From NCBI RefSeq assembly GCF_004343775.1, contig NZ_PTXL01000002.1, positions 124,001-188,000 of the forward strand: a stretch of DNA of 64,000 nt, written 5' to 3'. Positions 50,275 through 58,671 of this stretch are shown piece by piece (position 1 is the stretch's first letter; each line of letters starts with the position of its first letter). Below the pieces are notes generated by a model that was given only the letters and a program-made list of their open reading frames with translations, ran no database searches and had not been told where the DNA came from. Source of the stretch: Burkholderia sp. SRS-46. Its GTDB lineage: Bacteria; Pseudomonadota; Gammaproteobacteria; Burkholderiales; Burkholderiaceae. The position numbers and the translations under genes are program-made.

Positions 50275-52140
50275 TTATACGGCTTCGGCGTCGAGTTCCT
50301 GCTCGGCTTCACAACGCGCCGCGATGTCGTTCACCATCGCGATGCAGGCTCGGCCCGCGTCCTGCAAACCGCGCGAATTCGAGAACGGGCGCGGCAACAC
50401 GTACGTATAGAAATGCGCCCCCTCCACCACGTAGCCGAGTGCCCACAGATTCGGAATCACGTCGCCGGCGCGATTGATCACGTTGACGCCCTGCGTGATC
50501 TCGATACCGCTCGGCTTGAAGTCGCCATTGCGAAACGGCGTGATGACGCCGGACGCGAGCATGTTCCGGACCAGCGGCGCCGGACTTTCCTCGGGTTCGA
50601 ACAGGTCGACCTTTGCGCGGATCAGCACGTCGAACGCCTCCTGCACCGGCTTGCCGAAGCGGTCGGTCGACAGCGTGAAGCAATGGTGCCGCTCGTCGTA
50701 GCCGAGCTCCGGCTTGGGACCGAAGAAAGACAGCACGCCCGCCTCGATCAGCGCGAGCATTTCCATGTTCCGCTCCTTGGGCGGCCCGCTCGCGATGCGG
50801 TTGCTGATCGAGCACCAGTACGACAGGAAGCGACGGTGCGATTCCGGCGTCAGCCTGCAGTAGTCGACCGCGTGCCGGATGTTGTCGCGGATGTCGCGCA
50901 GGATATCCGCCGCCGCCTTGCGCGGGTTGTCGACGTTGCCGGCGAAGCAGTCCGCGATGTCCTCCATCAGGTGGCCGCGGACGTACGTCCGGTACGCTTC
51001 CTGGTCGACGAACTCGAGATGCGCGGCGGGCACCATCAGCAGATCGATCGCTGCGTCGACCTCCGGCTCGACCTGGTAGGTCGCCGGATCGGCCCATACG
51101 CCCGACGCCGAACTCGAGTACACGTAGGCCATTTCCTTCTTCAGCGTCGGCCACAGGTCGCGATCGAAATCGAGCTGCTCGTTGCCGCGTTCGAGCCGGT
51201 TCTTCGCGCGGCATGCGTCGACGAAATCGCGCGTGAAGAACTTCGCCTTGTACTGCCCGTAGGTGCCTTTCTGGTTCACGGCCCGGCCGCCCGCCGGCAG
51301 GCCCTGGCGCGAGAACACGGTGATCTTCGGCTCGCGCCCGCAGCGGATGTAGCGATAGCGGTCGACCGACACCTTCTCGAACCGGCCGCCGAGCCCGATG
51401 GTCAATGCCGAAATCGCGTCCGTCGCCGTCAGGCCCGTGCCGCAGATCGCCACGCGCGCCTGCGAACTGATCGAATTGATCGAATTGATCGGATAAGGCG
51501 ACTTGAAGTAAGCCAGGTGGCTGTTGCCCGCCTTGCCATGCGCCGCCCAGTCCTCGAACTTCCGGTCGAACGCGTCCGTGCCGCCGAGGCTGTGGCCCAT
51601 TGTCAGGAATACGTAGTTCGCGTCGATCTTGAAGCCGCCGTCCAGGTGCACCTCGATCCGGTGCGAATCGACCGGCACGATGTCCACCACGTTGCGACGG
51701 TGATTGATCACGTTCACGTAATCCGGCAGGCTGTCGATCAGCTCGTCGTATACCCACGTCAGGTATTCGCCCAGCACCGCGCGCGGCAGGTAGGTATTCT
51801 CGTCCACCGGTTCGCCCTCGTCCGACACGATGTAGCGGCCGTCCAGCTTCTTGTAGCCGCGTTCGAGCGCCCATTCGAGGAAGGACGGCCCGGGCAGCAC
51901 CGGGCCGGAATCCGTGACCGAATCGTCGCAATACATCGTGATCTGCGCGGCGATGGTGTTCACCAGTAAATGCTCGGGCTGGCTCCATTCGTGAATTCCC
52001 TGACCCGGCGTGGACGGGTCGATCAGATGCAGATCGATACCGACATCCAGATCGCGTTCCGAAAGCACGGCGTGCAATCGTTCAAGAAGCGTCAATCCAC
52101 GCTGACCCATGCCGACAATGGCGATGTTAATTCTATTCAT
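50275..52140 (-). CDS. FAD/NAD(P)-binding protein (COG4529-like oxidoreductase)
   Basis: 621 residues and first gene of the seven-gene operon. Two dinucleotide-binding motifs are visible: IAIVGMGQRGLTLLERL at the N-terminus (FAD) and ARVAICGTGLTATDAI at about residue 230 (probably NAD(P)H). FLTMGHS and the late IPNLWALGYVVEG also fit the family. Such proteins resemble N-hydroxylating flavin monooxygenases, but the reaction here is unknown. Just before the second motif a 9-bp tandem repeat encodes NSINSIS. gggga precedes the ATG, and the promoter region upstream is AT-rich. Confidence 0.84.
   Translation of the reverse strand: MNRINIAIVGMGQRGLTLLERLHAVLSERDLDVGIDLHLIDPSTPGQGIHEWSQPEHLLVNTIAAQITMYCDDSVTDSGPVLPGPSFLEWALERGYKKLDGRYIVSDEGEPVDENTYLPRAVLGEYLTWVYDELIDSLPDYVNVINHRRNVVDIVPVDSHRIEVHLDGGFKIDANYVFLTMGHSLGGTDAFDRKFEDWAAHGKAGNSHLAYFKSPYPINSINSISSQARVAICGTGLTATDAISALTIGLGGRFEKVSVDRYRYIRCGREPKITVFSRQGLPAGGRAVNQKGTYGQYKAKFFTRDFVDACRAKNRLERGNEQLDFDRDLWPTLKKEMAYVYSSSASGVWADPATYQVEPEVDAAIDLLMVPAAHLEFVDQEAYRTYVRGHLMEDIADCFAGNVDNPRKAAADILRDIRDNIRHAVDYCRLTPESHRRFLSYWCSISNRIASGPPKERNMEMLALIEAGVLSFFGPKPELGYDERHHCFTLSTDRFGKPVQEAFDVLIRAKVDLFEPEESPAPLVRNMLASGVITPFRNGDFKPSGIEITQGVNVINRAGDVIPNLWALGYVVEGAHFYTYVLPRPFSNSRGLQDAGRACIAMVNDIAARCEAEQELDAEAV
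51468..51492. repeat. 9-bp in-frame tandem repeat
   Basis: tgatcgaat occurs twice in full and a third time in part (7 bases, last base changed). On the minus strand it encodes repeated Asn-Ser-Ile just before the second nucleotide-binding motif of the FAD/NAD(P)-binding protein. Confidence 0.85.
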
Positions 52141-52536
52141 ATTGATTCCCCAATTATTTAATCACCCACATCACAATCGGATTCAATAATCGAAGGACAA
52201 AATCACCCCCTGGCGCCGGCTTGCCGACGACGCCTCTCCTGCATTGCCCGACGGCCTTCCGGCCGTGCCATAGCCACGGGGATCAAGTGTCTTCAATTAC
52301 CGCGCGACCGGCATCGAATCAGGCTAAGCCGCCTCGACATCAATCACCTGGCAAATTCTATTAACACTCGATCAGACGGGATAATTTATATTTTTGATAT
52401 CCCATTCTTTTTTTAAGAAACAGTTGCCCGCAGATTTAAGAGGAATGAAACTATCAATATAAAGAGAACTACTCTTTATTCGGCGAATTTCAAATCGATC
52501 AACGAATGACGCGGGCTGATTGCGGGGACGGACGGA
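52141..52536. promoter_or_regulatory. AT-rich divergent promoter region of the amine operon and LysR gene
   Basis: 396 bases without a gene. In 52381-52500 only 35 of 120 bases are G or C, against a GC-rich genome. It contains a perfect 8-bp dyad at 52459-52479. The operon's leftward promoter and the LysR gene's rightward promoter must lie here. Confidence 0.6.
52459..52479. promoter_or_regulatory. Perfect dyad, candidate LysR-type binding site
   Basis: ataaagag and ctctttat flank a 5-base centre (aacta). The dyad lies 57 bases upstream of the LysR start. A regulator site is more likely than a terminator because no T-tract follows and no transcript ends nearby. Confidence 0.5.
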
Positions 52537-53448
52537 ATGGATCTGAGGGCATTGCAGATTTTCAAGGCGGTGGTCGACGAGGGGGGCGTGGCGCGCGCCG
52601 CCGAACGCCTGCACTGTGTGCAGTCGAACGTGTCGACGCGCATCAGGCAACTGGAGGACATGCTCGGCACGCGCCTGTTCGAACGTGCCGGCAAGCGTCT
52701 GACGGTGACGCCCCGCGGTGTCGTGCTGCATGGCTATGCGGTCCGCCTGCTGGAGCTTGCCGACGAGGCTCGGCAGGTGATGAAGGGAAGCGGCACGCTA
52801 TGCACGGAGTTGCGCATCGGCGCGATCGTGACGACCGCCACGCTCCAGCTGCCGCGCGCGTTGACGGAATTTCACCGCAACCACCCCGCGGTGCAGCTGC
52901 GCGTCAATGTCGCGACGTCCGACAGCATCGTGCGCGACGTGCTCGGGCAGGAACTCGACGTCGGCTTCGTCGCCGGTCAGTCTCTCCATGACGAACTCCG
53001 GCAGATCGAACTCGACGCGGAGGAACTCGTGCTGCTGACCGATCGCGACCATCCATCGATTCGTTCTGCGAAGGACCTGGCGAATACGAAGATCATCGGC
53101 TTTCGCGAAGGATGCGCATATCGCAGCCGGCTGCAGCGCTGGATGGCGGAAGCCGGCGTGCCGCTGCCGCGCACGCTGGAGTTCGACACGTCCGAGGCAA
53201 TTGTCGGCTGTGTCGCGGCGGGGCTCGGCGCGGCGATCATGCCGGTCGCGGTCGTCGGGAATCTCGGCTTCACGGACCAGGTCCAGTGCCACCCCCTGCC
53301 GGAAAGATACGCGTTCACCAGGACGATGATGATCTGGCGTACCGACAGCCGGCATCATGCCGATCACCACGCGCTGGCGGAAAGCTTCCTCGCCCGCCCC
53401 GTCCCGACGACCTTCCTCGCCCGGACCGAGTCACACGTCGACGCCTGA
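52537..53448 (+). CDS. LysR-family regulator, divergent from the amine operon
   Basis: 303 residues. Helix-turn-helix: LRALQIFKAVVDEGGVARAAERLHCVQSNVSTRIRQLEDMLG; effector-binding domain follows. The SNVSTRIRQLE segment is close in style to PtrR-type regulators of amine use. It is divergent from the seven-gene operon, the typical LysR position, so I infer that it activates or represses that operon. The convergent neighbour 41 bases away is a clear paralogue. Confidence 0.92.
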   Translation: MDLRALQIFKAVVDEGGVARAAERLHCVQSNVSTRIRQLEDMLGTRLFERAGKRLTVTPRGVVLHGYAVRLLELADEARQVMKGSGTLCTELRIGAIVTTATLQLPRALTEFHRNHPAVQLRVNVATSDSIVRDVLGQELDVGFVAGQSLHDELRQIELDAEELVLLTDRDHPSIRSAKDLANTKIIGFREGCAYRSRLQRWMAEAGVPLPRTLEFDTSEAIVGCVAAGLGAAIMPVAVVGNLGFTDQVQCHPLPERYAFTRTMMIWRTDSRHHADHHALAESFLARPVPTTFLARTESHVDA

Positions 53449-53462
53449 GACACCGGCAACGC

Positions 53463-53483
53463 CCGGGCGACCCACCCGCCCGG
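53463..53483. terminator. Stem-loop between convergent LysR genes
   Basis: A perfect 7-bp stem (ccgggcg / cgcccgg) with a 7-base loop occupies the 41-base gap. No T-tract, so termination is only plausible. Confidence 0.4.
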
Positions 53484-53489
53484 CGCGCG

Positions 53490-54368
53490 CTACGACGCCC
53501 GGAGCCCGTGCCCCTTGAGGCTGCGGATGAAGGCGTCCCGCGCGCTGTGCTGGGCGATGTCCTTGCGCCAGACGAAACGCACCTGATTTCTCGCGACATC
53601 CGGCACGACGGCATGGCACTTGATGACGTTCGTCAGGTCCCGCCGCTCGATCAGCGACCGCGGCATCAGCGATACGCCCATGCCCGCGCCGACGCATGCG
53701 ATGATGACCTCGAGCGCGCCGAATTCCAGCACGATCCGCGGCTTGAGCCCCGCGCTCTCCAGCCAGCTCTCGAAGCGCGCGCGATGCGAACCGTCCGAAC
53801 GAAACGCGAGGAAGCTGCAGTCACGGAGATCCTCGGCCGACGTGACGGCCGGGTGACTGTGATCGGTGATCAGCAGCAGTTCTTCATCGAACGCCACCTC
53901 CTCGGCCAGTTCGTCGGACACGACCGGCGCAGGCACGAGCGCGATGTCGAGGCGATAGCCGATCACGCCATGCATGATCTGTTCGATCGAGCCGGTTTCG
54001 ATCGCCATGTCGACCTTCGGATAGCGTTGATGGAAATCGGCCAGCATGCGCGGCAGGCGCGCGGCGGTGGTCGCCTCGGTCGCGCCGATCCGAAGCTTGC
54101 CGACGGGCTCGCCGCCGCCCCTGACGATCGAGCGTGCCTCGTCCGCCAGTTGCAACATCCGCTCCGCGTAGCCGAGCAGTTGCGACCCTTCGTTCGTGAT
54201 GACGAGGCGTCCATTGACGCGGTAGAAGAGCGGGATGCCCAACCGCGTCTCGAGCTGCCGCAACCGCGTCGAGACATTGGATTGCACACAGTTCAGCACG
54301 GTAGCCGCGCGAGCGATTCCCCCCTCTTCTGCAACGGCCTTGAATATCTTCAATGCCTGCAAATCCAT
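53490..54368 (-). CDS. LysR-family regulator, paralogue of the convergent gene
   Basis: 292 residues from the ATG at 54368, with aaggga upstream. The N-terminal domain LQALKIFKAVAEEGGIARAATVLNCVQSNVSTRLRQLE is nearly the same as that of the convergent regulator, while the effector domain has diverged. This suggests duplication followed by a change in effector. No obvious target lies upstream: the next 617 bases have no gene, and beyond them a two-component operon ends. It may act on the neighbouring amine operon. Confidence 0.9.
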   Translation of the reverse strand: MDLQALKIFKAVAEEGGIARAATVLNCVQSNVSTRLRQLETRLGIPLFYRVNGRLVITNEGSQLLGYAERMLQLADEARSIVRGGGEPVGKLRIGATEATTAARLPRMLADFHQRYPKVDMAIETGSIEQIMHGVIGYRLDIALVPAPVVSDELAEEVAFDEELLLITDHSHPAVTSAEDLRDCSFLAFRSDGSHRARFESWLESAGLKPRIVLEFGALEVIIACVGAGMGVSLMPRSLIERRDLTNVIKCHAVVPDVARNQVRFVWRKDIAQHSARDAFIRSLKGHGLRAS

Positions 54369-54985
54369 TCTTGTCCCTTGTTTTTTGCTTGCCGAACAGG
54401 CGCAAACGCGCCGGCCGGGCGCGCGGGCATCCGCACGCCACCATCGCGCCATCGGTTCGGAAGGCCGACTGGCTGTCGGGAAAAAGGGCCGCGGCGGACG
54501 CAGGCGGCAGCCCGCATCGTCGACCGCAGCACAATCGAATCGGACGGCCGCTCAGGCGCCGTCAGCCGATGCCGGTCGGTAAGGACGCGTGCGCCGCATG
54601 CCCTCGCGGTACGGCCGCCCGCTTGCCGACGCGACGGTCGGCTCGGTTGAAAGGTCTCTCATCATTATTCTCGATGTCGAAATGATTATTTGTCGACATG
54701 ATAACGAATTGCGCAACCAATGAGTTTATTTTTGTAAGAAATAAGAAATGTAAACGTCAGCACCATGACTTGCCTCAAGGACATGGGGAAAAAGCGTGGC
54801 CGGAAACGTTGCAATGGCTCTGGCGCCGACGTCGATTCGACGTTCGAGAATATCTGAATCGATTTGATTTTAAATACAACCGCAGCAATTGTTTCGATTC
54901 CGTATAAATCAACGAAGAACCAGCACGCCGGCAGCAACACGAAGCCGCCGGATCGCACTGCAGGGTGAGTTATCGAAGCAGATTC
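54369..54985. other. 617-base gene-free region, AT-rich in its right half
   Basis: The left half is GC-rich without a credible gene. In 54681-54800 only 40 of 120 bases are G or C. atgtcga and tcgacat form an inverted repeat at 54674-54699. Short open frames here have no ribosome-binding site and no recognisable protein. The composition suggests imported DNA or a remnant. Confidence 0.5.
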
Positions 54986-56392
54986 CTATCCACCCGCACG
55001 CACTGCCGGCAGCCTCACCGTGACGATCAGCCCTCCGCCCGCCGCATCGCCCAGCGTCACCCTGCCCTGATGCACACGCGCGATCTCGCGCACGATCGAC
55101 AGCCCGAGCCCCGTGCCTTCGACGGTCTGCGTCTTGCTGCCGCGATGGAAGCGCTCGAACACCGCGTCGCGCTCGTGTTCCGGAATCCCCGGCCCGTTGT
55201 CGATCACGTCGAGCCGCGCGTGCTCGCCGTCACGCGATACGCGCACCGTGATCACCGCGCGGTCGCCCGAATAGCGGATCGCGTTGTCGATCAGGTTGCC
55301 GATCATCTCGCCGAGCAGGTCGGGCCGGCCGGGCACGTCGACGTCCGCCTCGTGCTCGAAGCCCAGATCGATGCCGCGCGCGCGTGCGACCGGCGACCAG
55401 TCGAGCGTCACGCTGCGCGCGAGCCGATGCAGCGCGACCGGCTCGTGCGTGACGGCCTGCCCGCTGTCCGTGTCGAGCCGCGACAGCGCGAGCAATTGCT
55501 GGACGATCTTCGCGGCCTGCCGCACCGCGCCGTTCACGCGCCCCAGATGCACGTTCACGCGCGGCTGCTCGTCGGGCCGCAGCGCGAGCTCGACGCCCGC
55601 CTGCACCGCGGCCAGCGGCGTCTTCAGCTGGTGCGCGGCGTCCGCGAAGAAGCGCCGCCGCGCGACCTGCATCCGCTGCGTGCGGCCGATGTACTGGTTG
55701 ATCGAATCGACGAGCGGCGCGAGTTCGCTCGGCATGGCGCCCGTATCGAGCGGCGTCGGATCGTCCTCGGTGCGCGCGGCGACCCGGGCCGACAGCCGGT
55801 TAAGCGGCCGCAGCCCGCGCCCGACGCCGAGCCACACGATACCGAGCGCGAGCACGACGAGCAGCCCCTCCTGCAGCAGCGAGCCCATCAGGATCTCGCG
55901 CGCGAGCGCCTGGCGCGCCTCGATCGTCTCGCCGACCATCACCCACACGACGCGCGACTGCGCGCTCGGCACGTCGTGCACCGGCAGCCGCAGCGCGGCC
56001 ATCCGCAGGCGTTCGCCGCGATAGACGGCGTCGTAGTAGCGCGTCGCGAACAGCGCGCCGTCGCCGGCGCCGTGCCCGTTCGGCAGCGGCAGGTCCGGGT
56101 AGCCGGTGACCGCGCGGCCGCTGTCCTCGCGGATCAGGTAGTAGATCTTGCCGCCGTCGCTCGATTCGAACATCTCGAGCGCGAGATACGGCAGGTCGAC
56201 CTCGACCTCGCCCTGGTTGAGCCGCACGCCTTCGCGGATCGACTTCAGCGACGACGACAGCGTGCGGTCGAACGCGACGTGCGCGGCGTTCATCGCGCGC
56301 TGGTAGGTCAGCCACGAATCGAGCGCGAGCAGGCCGAGCAGCGGCAGCAGCAACCACAGCGCGACCTGCATCCGCAGGTTCGGGCGCATCAT
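54986..56392 (-). CDS. Sensor histidine kinase, TctE/QseC-like
   Basis: 468 residues: helix 1 (about 8-28), a periplasmic domain of about 140 residues with the TctE-type pattern (AFDRTLSSSLKSIREGVR, VDLPYLALEMFESSDGGKIYYLI), helix 2 (about 171-190), HAMP, then a kinase core with H254 in DAAHQLKTPL, N-box (NLIDNAIRYSG) and G-boxes (DNGPGIP, GTGLGLSIV). TctE-type sensors respond to tricarboxylates in known cases; the ligand here is not known. It overlaps the regulator gene by ATGA and is the second gene of the pair. Confidence 0.93.
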   Translation of the reverse strand: MMRPNLRMQVALWLLLPLLGLLALDSWLTYQRAMNAAHVAFDRTLSSSLKSIREGVRLNQGEVEVDLPYLALEMFESSDGGKIYYLIREDSGRAVTGYPDLPLPNGHGAGDGALFATRYYDAVYRGERLRMAALRLPVHDVPSAQSRVVWVMVGETIEARQALAREILMGSLLQEGLLVVLALGIVWLGVGRGLRPLNRLSARVAARTEDDPTPLDTGAMPSELAPLVDSINQYIGRTQRMQVARRRFFADAAHQLKTPLAAVQAGVELALRPDEQPRVNVHLGRVNGAVRQAAKIVQQLLALSRLDTDSGQAVTHEPVALHRLARSVTLDWSPVARARGIDLGFEHEADVDVPGRPDLLGEMIGNLIDNAIRYSGDRAVITVRVSRDGEHARLDVIDNGPGIPEHERDAVFERFHRGSKTQTVEGTGLGLSIVREIARVHQGRVTLGDAAGGGLIVTVRLPAVRAGG

Positions 56393-57060
56393 GCGGCTTT
56401 CGCTTCGAGCAGGTAGCCGAGCCCGCGCAGCGTGACGATCGCGACCGCGCTGTGCTCGAGCTTCTTGCGCAGCCGGTACACGTAGATCTCGATCGCATCG
56501 GCGTTGACCGATTCATCGAGCCCGAAGATCTTCTCCGACAGCGTGTCCTTGTTGATCGCGCGGCCGTTGCGCAGGATCAGCACCTCGAGCACCGAGCGCT
56601 CGCGCGGCGTGAGCGACAGCGGCTCGCCCGCGAGGCGGAAGCTGCGATCGACGCTGTCGTACGCGAGCGGGCCGCACTCGACGCGCGAATGCTCGTGCCC
56701 GAGGCTGCGGCGGATCAGCGCGCGGGCGCGCGCCTCCAGCTCGGTCAGCTCGAACGGCTTCGCGAGATAGTCGTCGGCGCCGAGATCGAGCCCCTTCACG
56801 CGGTCCTCGACCGACCCGTGCGCGGTGAGGATCAGCACCGGCACCGGGTTGCGCCGCGCGCGCAGCCGCCGCAGCACCTCGAGCCCGTCGAGCTTCGGCA
56901 GCCCGAGGTCGAGGATCACCAGCGCGTAGTCCTGCGTGCGCAGCACGTGGTCCGCCGCCTCCCCGTCCGCCATGTGATCGACCGCGAAGCGCGCGGCGCT
57001 CAGCGCATCGCCGAGCGATTGCGCGAGGATCGGGTTGTCTTCGACGAGCAGCACACGCAT
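56389..57060 (-). CDS. OmpR-family response regulator, TctD/QseB-like
   Basis: 223 residues: receiver domain with E8/D9 and phospho-acceptor D51 (VILDLGLP), K in YLAKPFELTE, and a C-terminal winged helix (LTPRERSVLEVLILRNG, AIEIYVYRLRKKLEHS). The pairing with a TctE-type kinase supports the TctD assignment. No tricarboxylate transporter genes (tctCBA) are next to it, so its targets lie elsewhere. Confidence 0.94.
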   Translation of the reverse strand: MRVLLVEDNPILAQSLGDALSAARFAVDHMADGEAADHVLRTQDYALVILDLGLPKLDGLEVLRRLRARRNPVPVLILTAHGSVEDRVKGLDLGADDYLAKPFELTELEARARALIRRSLGHEHSRVECGPLAYDSVDRSFRLAGEPLSLTPRERSVLEVLILRNGRAINKDTLSEKIFGLDESVNADAIEIYVYRLRKKLEHSAVAIVTLRGLGYLLEAKAA

Positions 57061-57234
57061 GGGGAAATCCGGTCAGGTAGGCAGGTAAGCGTCAAGGCCG
57101 CTACATTACACGATCCTTTCCGCGCTGACGCCCCGCGAAAACACCTGTTCCACGGTGCGCGCCGGCCGCCCGCCTCCAGTGCGCACGCGTTCGCCGCCCT
57201 GCTGCGGTGCATCACACGCAACGGCCGGCGCGCG

Positions 57235-58464
57235 TCACTCCGCCGAGCGCCGGCTCCCCGTCGTGAAGCCGCCGGCCTCGGTGCGCCGTTCGCGCAGGCC
57301 ATGGACCACGGCCAGGAACGCGACGCTCGCGCACAGGGTCACGGCGGCCAGCGGGCGCGCGGTGCCGTCCGACAGCCACCCGAGCACGCCGCCGCACACG
57401 GCGGTGATCGCCATCTGGATGAAGAAGAACAGCCCGGAAGCCGTGCCGGCGATCTGCGTGTAGGGCTGCATCACCGCGAACTGGCACGCGGGAATCGCGA
57501 TCCCGACGGCGATCATCACGAAGAACATCGGCACGACGATGGCCGCCGCGTGCGTGGGCGCGACGGCGTCAGCGCCGCACAGCGCGACGGCCCCGGCCAG
57601 GTTGACGAAGGCCGCCGACGCGATCACGACATCGGTGTTCCACCGGCCGCTGGTCCGCCGGAACACGCTCGACCCGATCAGATAGCCGAGCACGGTCAGG
57701 CCGAAGATCGCCGCATAGGCCAGGCCGGACACGCCCAGCTGCCGCTGGAACAGCGCCGACGATTCCGCGATGAACGGGAAGTACGTGCAGTAGACGAAGC
57801 TGATCGCGAGCGAATAACGCAGGAAACGGCGCTCGCGCAACAGCCGCGCGTACGTCCGCAACAGGCCCGCGCCCGGCGCCGGCCGCGCGTCGCTGGGGCG
57901 CGTCTCGGGCAGGTAGCGCAGCACCATCGCCGCAGCGATCACCCCGCCGGCCACGAGCCAGCCGAACACGCCGCGCCACCCGAGCCATGCGGCGATCGCG
58001 CTGCCGGCGAGCGGCGCGATCACCGGCGACAGCGCCATGCCCGCGGAGATACGGCTGAGCATCGTCGCCTGCAGCGCGGTTGGAAAGCGCTCGCGCACGA
58101 TCACGCGCCCGATCACCGTGCCGCTGCAGCCGCCCAGCGCCTGGAAGATGCGCGCGCAGACGATCGCCGGGACGCTCGTCGCGAGCGCGCATGCCACGCT
58201 CGCCACCACGTAGACGCACAGGCCGCCGAGCAGGACCGGGCGCCGGCCGTAGCGGTCGGACAACGGCCCCGCCACCAGCATCGACAGCGCATAGCCGACC
58301 ATGTACAGCGTCAGCGTGAGCTGGAGCTGCGCGTCGGTGCCGTGCAGCGCGTCCGCCATCGCCGGCAGCGACGGCAGGTAGGCATCGATCGTGACGCGCG
58401 GCAGGCAAACGACCAGCATCAACAGCAACAACCAGCCCCACTGGGGCAACGAGCGGTCTTTCAT
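57235..58464 (-). CDS. Bcr/CflA-family multidrug MFS exporter
   Basis: 409 residues from the ATG at 58464; the frame extends further upstream only as antisense shadow of the MocR gene. Twelve membrane helices, with the MFS loop motif GPLSDRYGRRPVLLGG after helix 2 and the Bcr/CflA opening LPRVTIDAYLPSLPAMADAL. Proton-driven exporter of drugs or other small molecules from the cytoplasm. It is divergent from a MocR regulator with 207 bases between, so it may be that regulator's target. Confidence 0.92.
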   Translation of the reverse strand: MKDRSLPQWGWLLLLMLVVCLPRVTIDAYLPSLPAMADALHGTDAQLQLTLTLYMVGYALSMLVAGPLSDRYGRRPVLLGGLCVYVVASVACALATSVPAIVCARIFQALGGCSGTVIGRVIVRERFPTALQATMLSRISAGMALSPVIAPLAGSAIAAWLGWRGVFGWLVAGGVIAAAMVLRYLPETRPSDARPAPGAGLLRTYARLLRERRFLRYSLAISFVYCTYFPFIAESSALFQRQLGVSGLAYAAIFGLTVLGYLIGSSVFRRTSGRWNTDVVIASAAFVNLAGAVALCGADAVAPTHAAAIVVPMFFVMIAVGIAIPACQFAVMQPYTQIAGTASGLFFFIQMAITAVCGGVLGWLSDGTARPLAAVTLCASVAFLAVVHGLRERRTEAGGFTTGSRRSAE

Positions 58465-58671
58465 GCTGCTCGTCCCTCGCCGGCAGGTTCGAACGGCCGC
58501 GTAGGCGGAATGCCCGGGCGGTCTCCCCCGTGCACGACAGCGACCGTCAACGCTCGATGTTCCATGTGATGTCCCCCTTTCCTTCGGATGCAATGAATGC
58601 CGATGGCGGAAATCTAGGGCCAAAGTGATATAAGCTGAAGGCCCATTAAATCTTTCATTGACTGGACCACT

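Noticed and set aside
47956..51969. Open frame of 1337 codons on the plus strand
   Set aside because: It runs antisense across three genes with clear families and good starts. The translation is Arg/His/Asp-rich without any domain, as expected from GC-rich third-position bias.
54698..54907. 69-codon plus-strand frame in the AT-rich gap
   Set aside because: No ribosome-binding site, mixed low-complexity composition and no recognisable protein. The 90-codon minus-strand frame over the same bases is equally unsupported.
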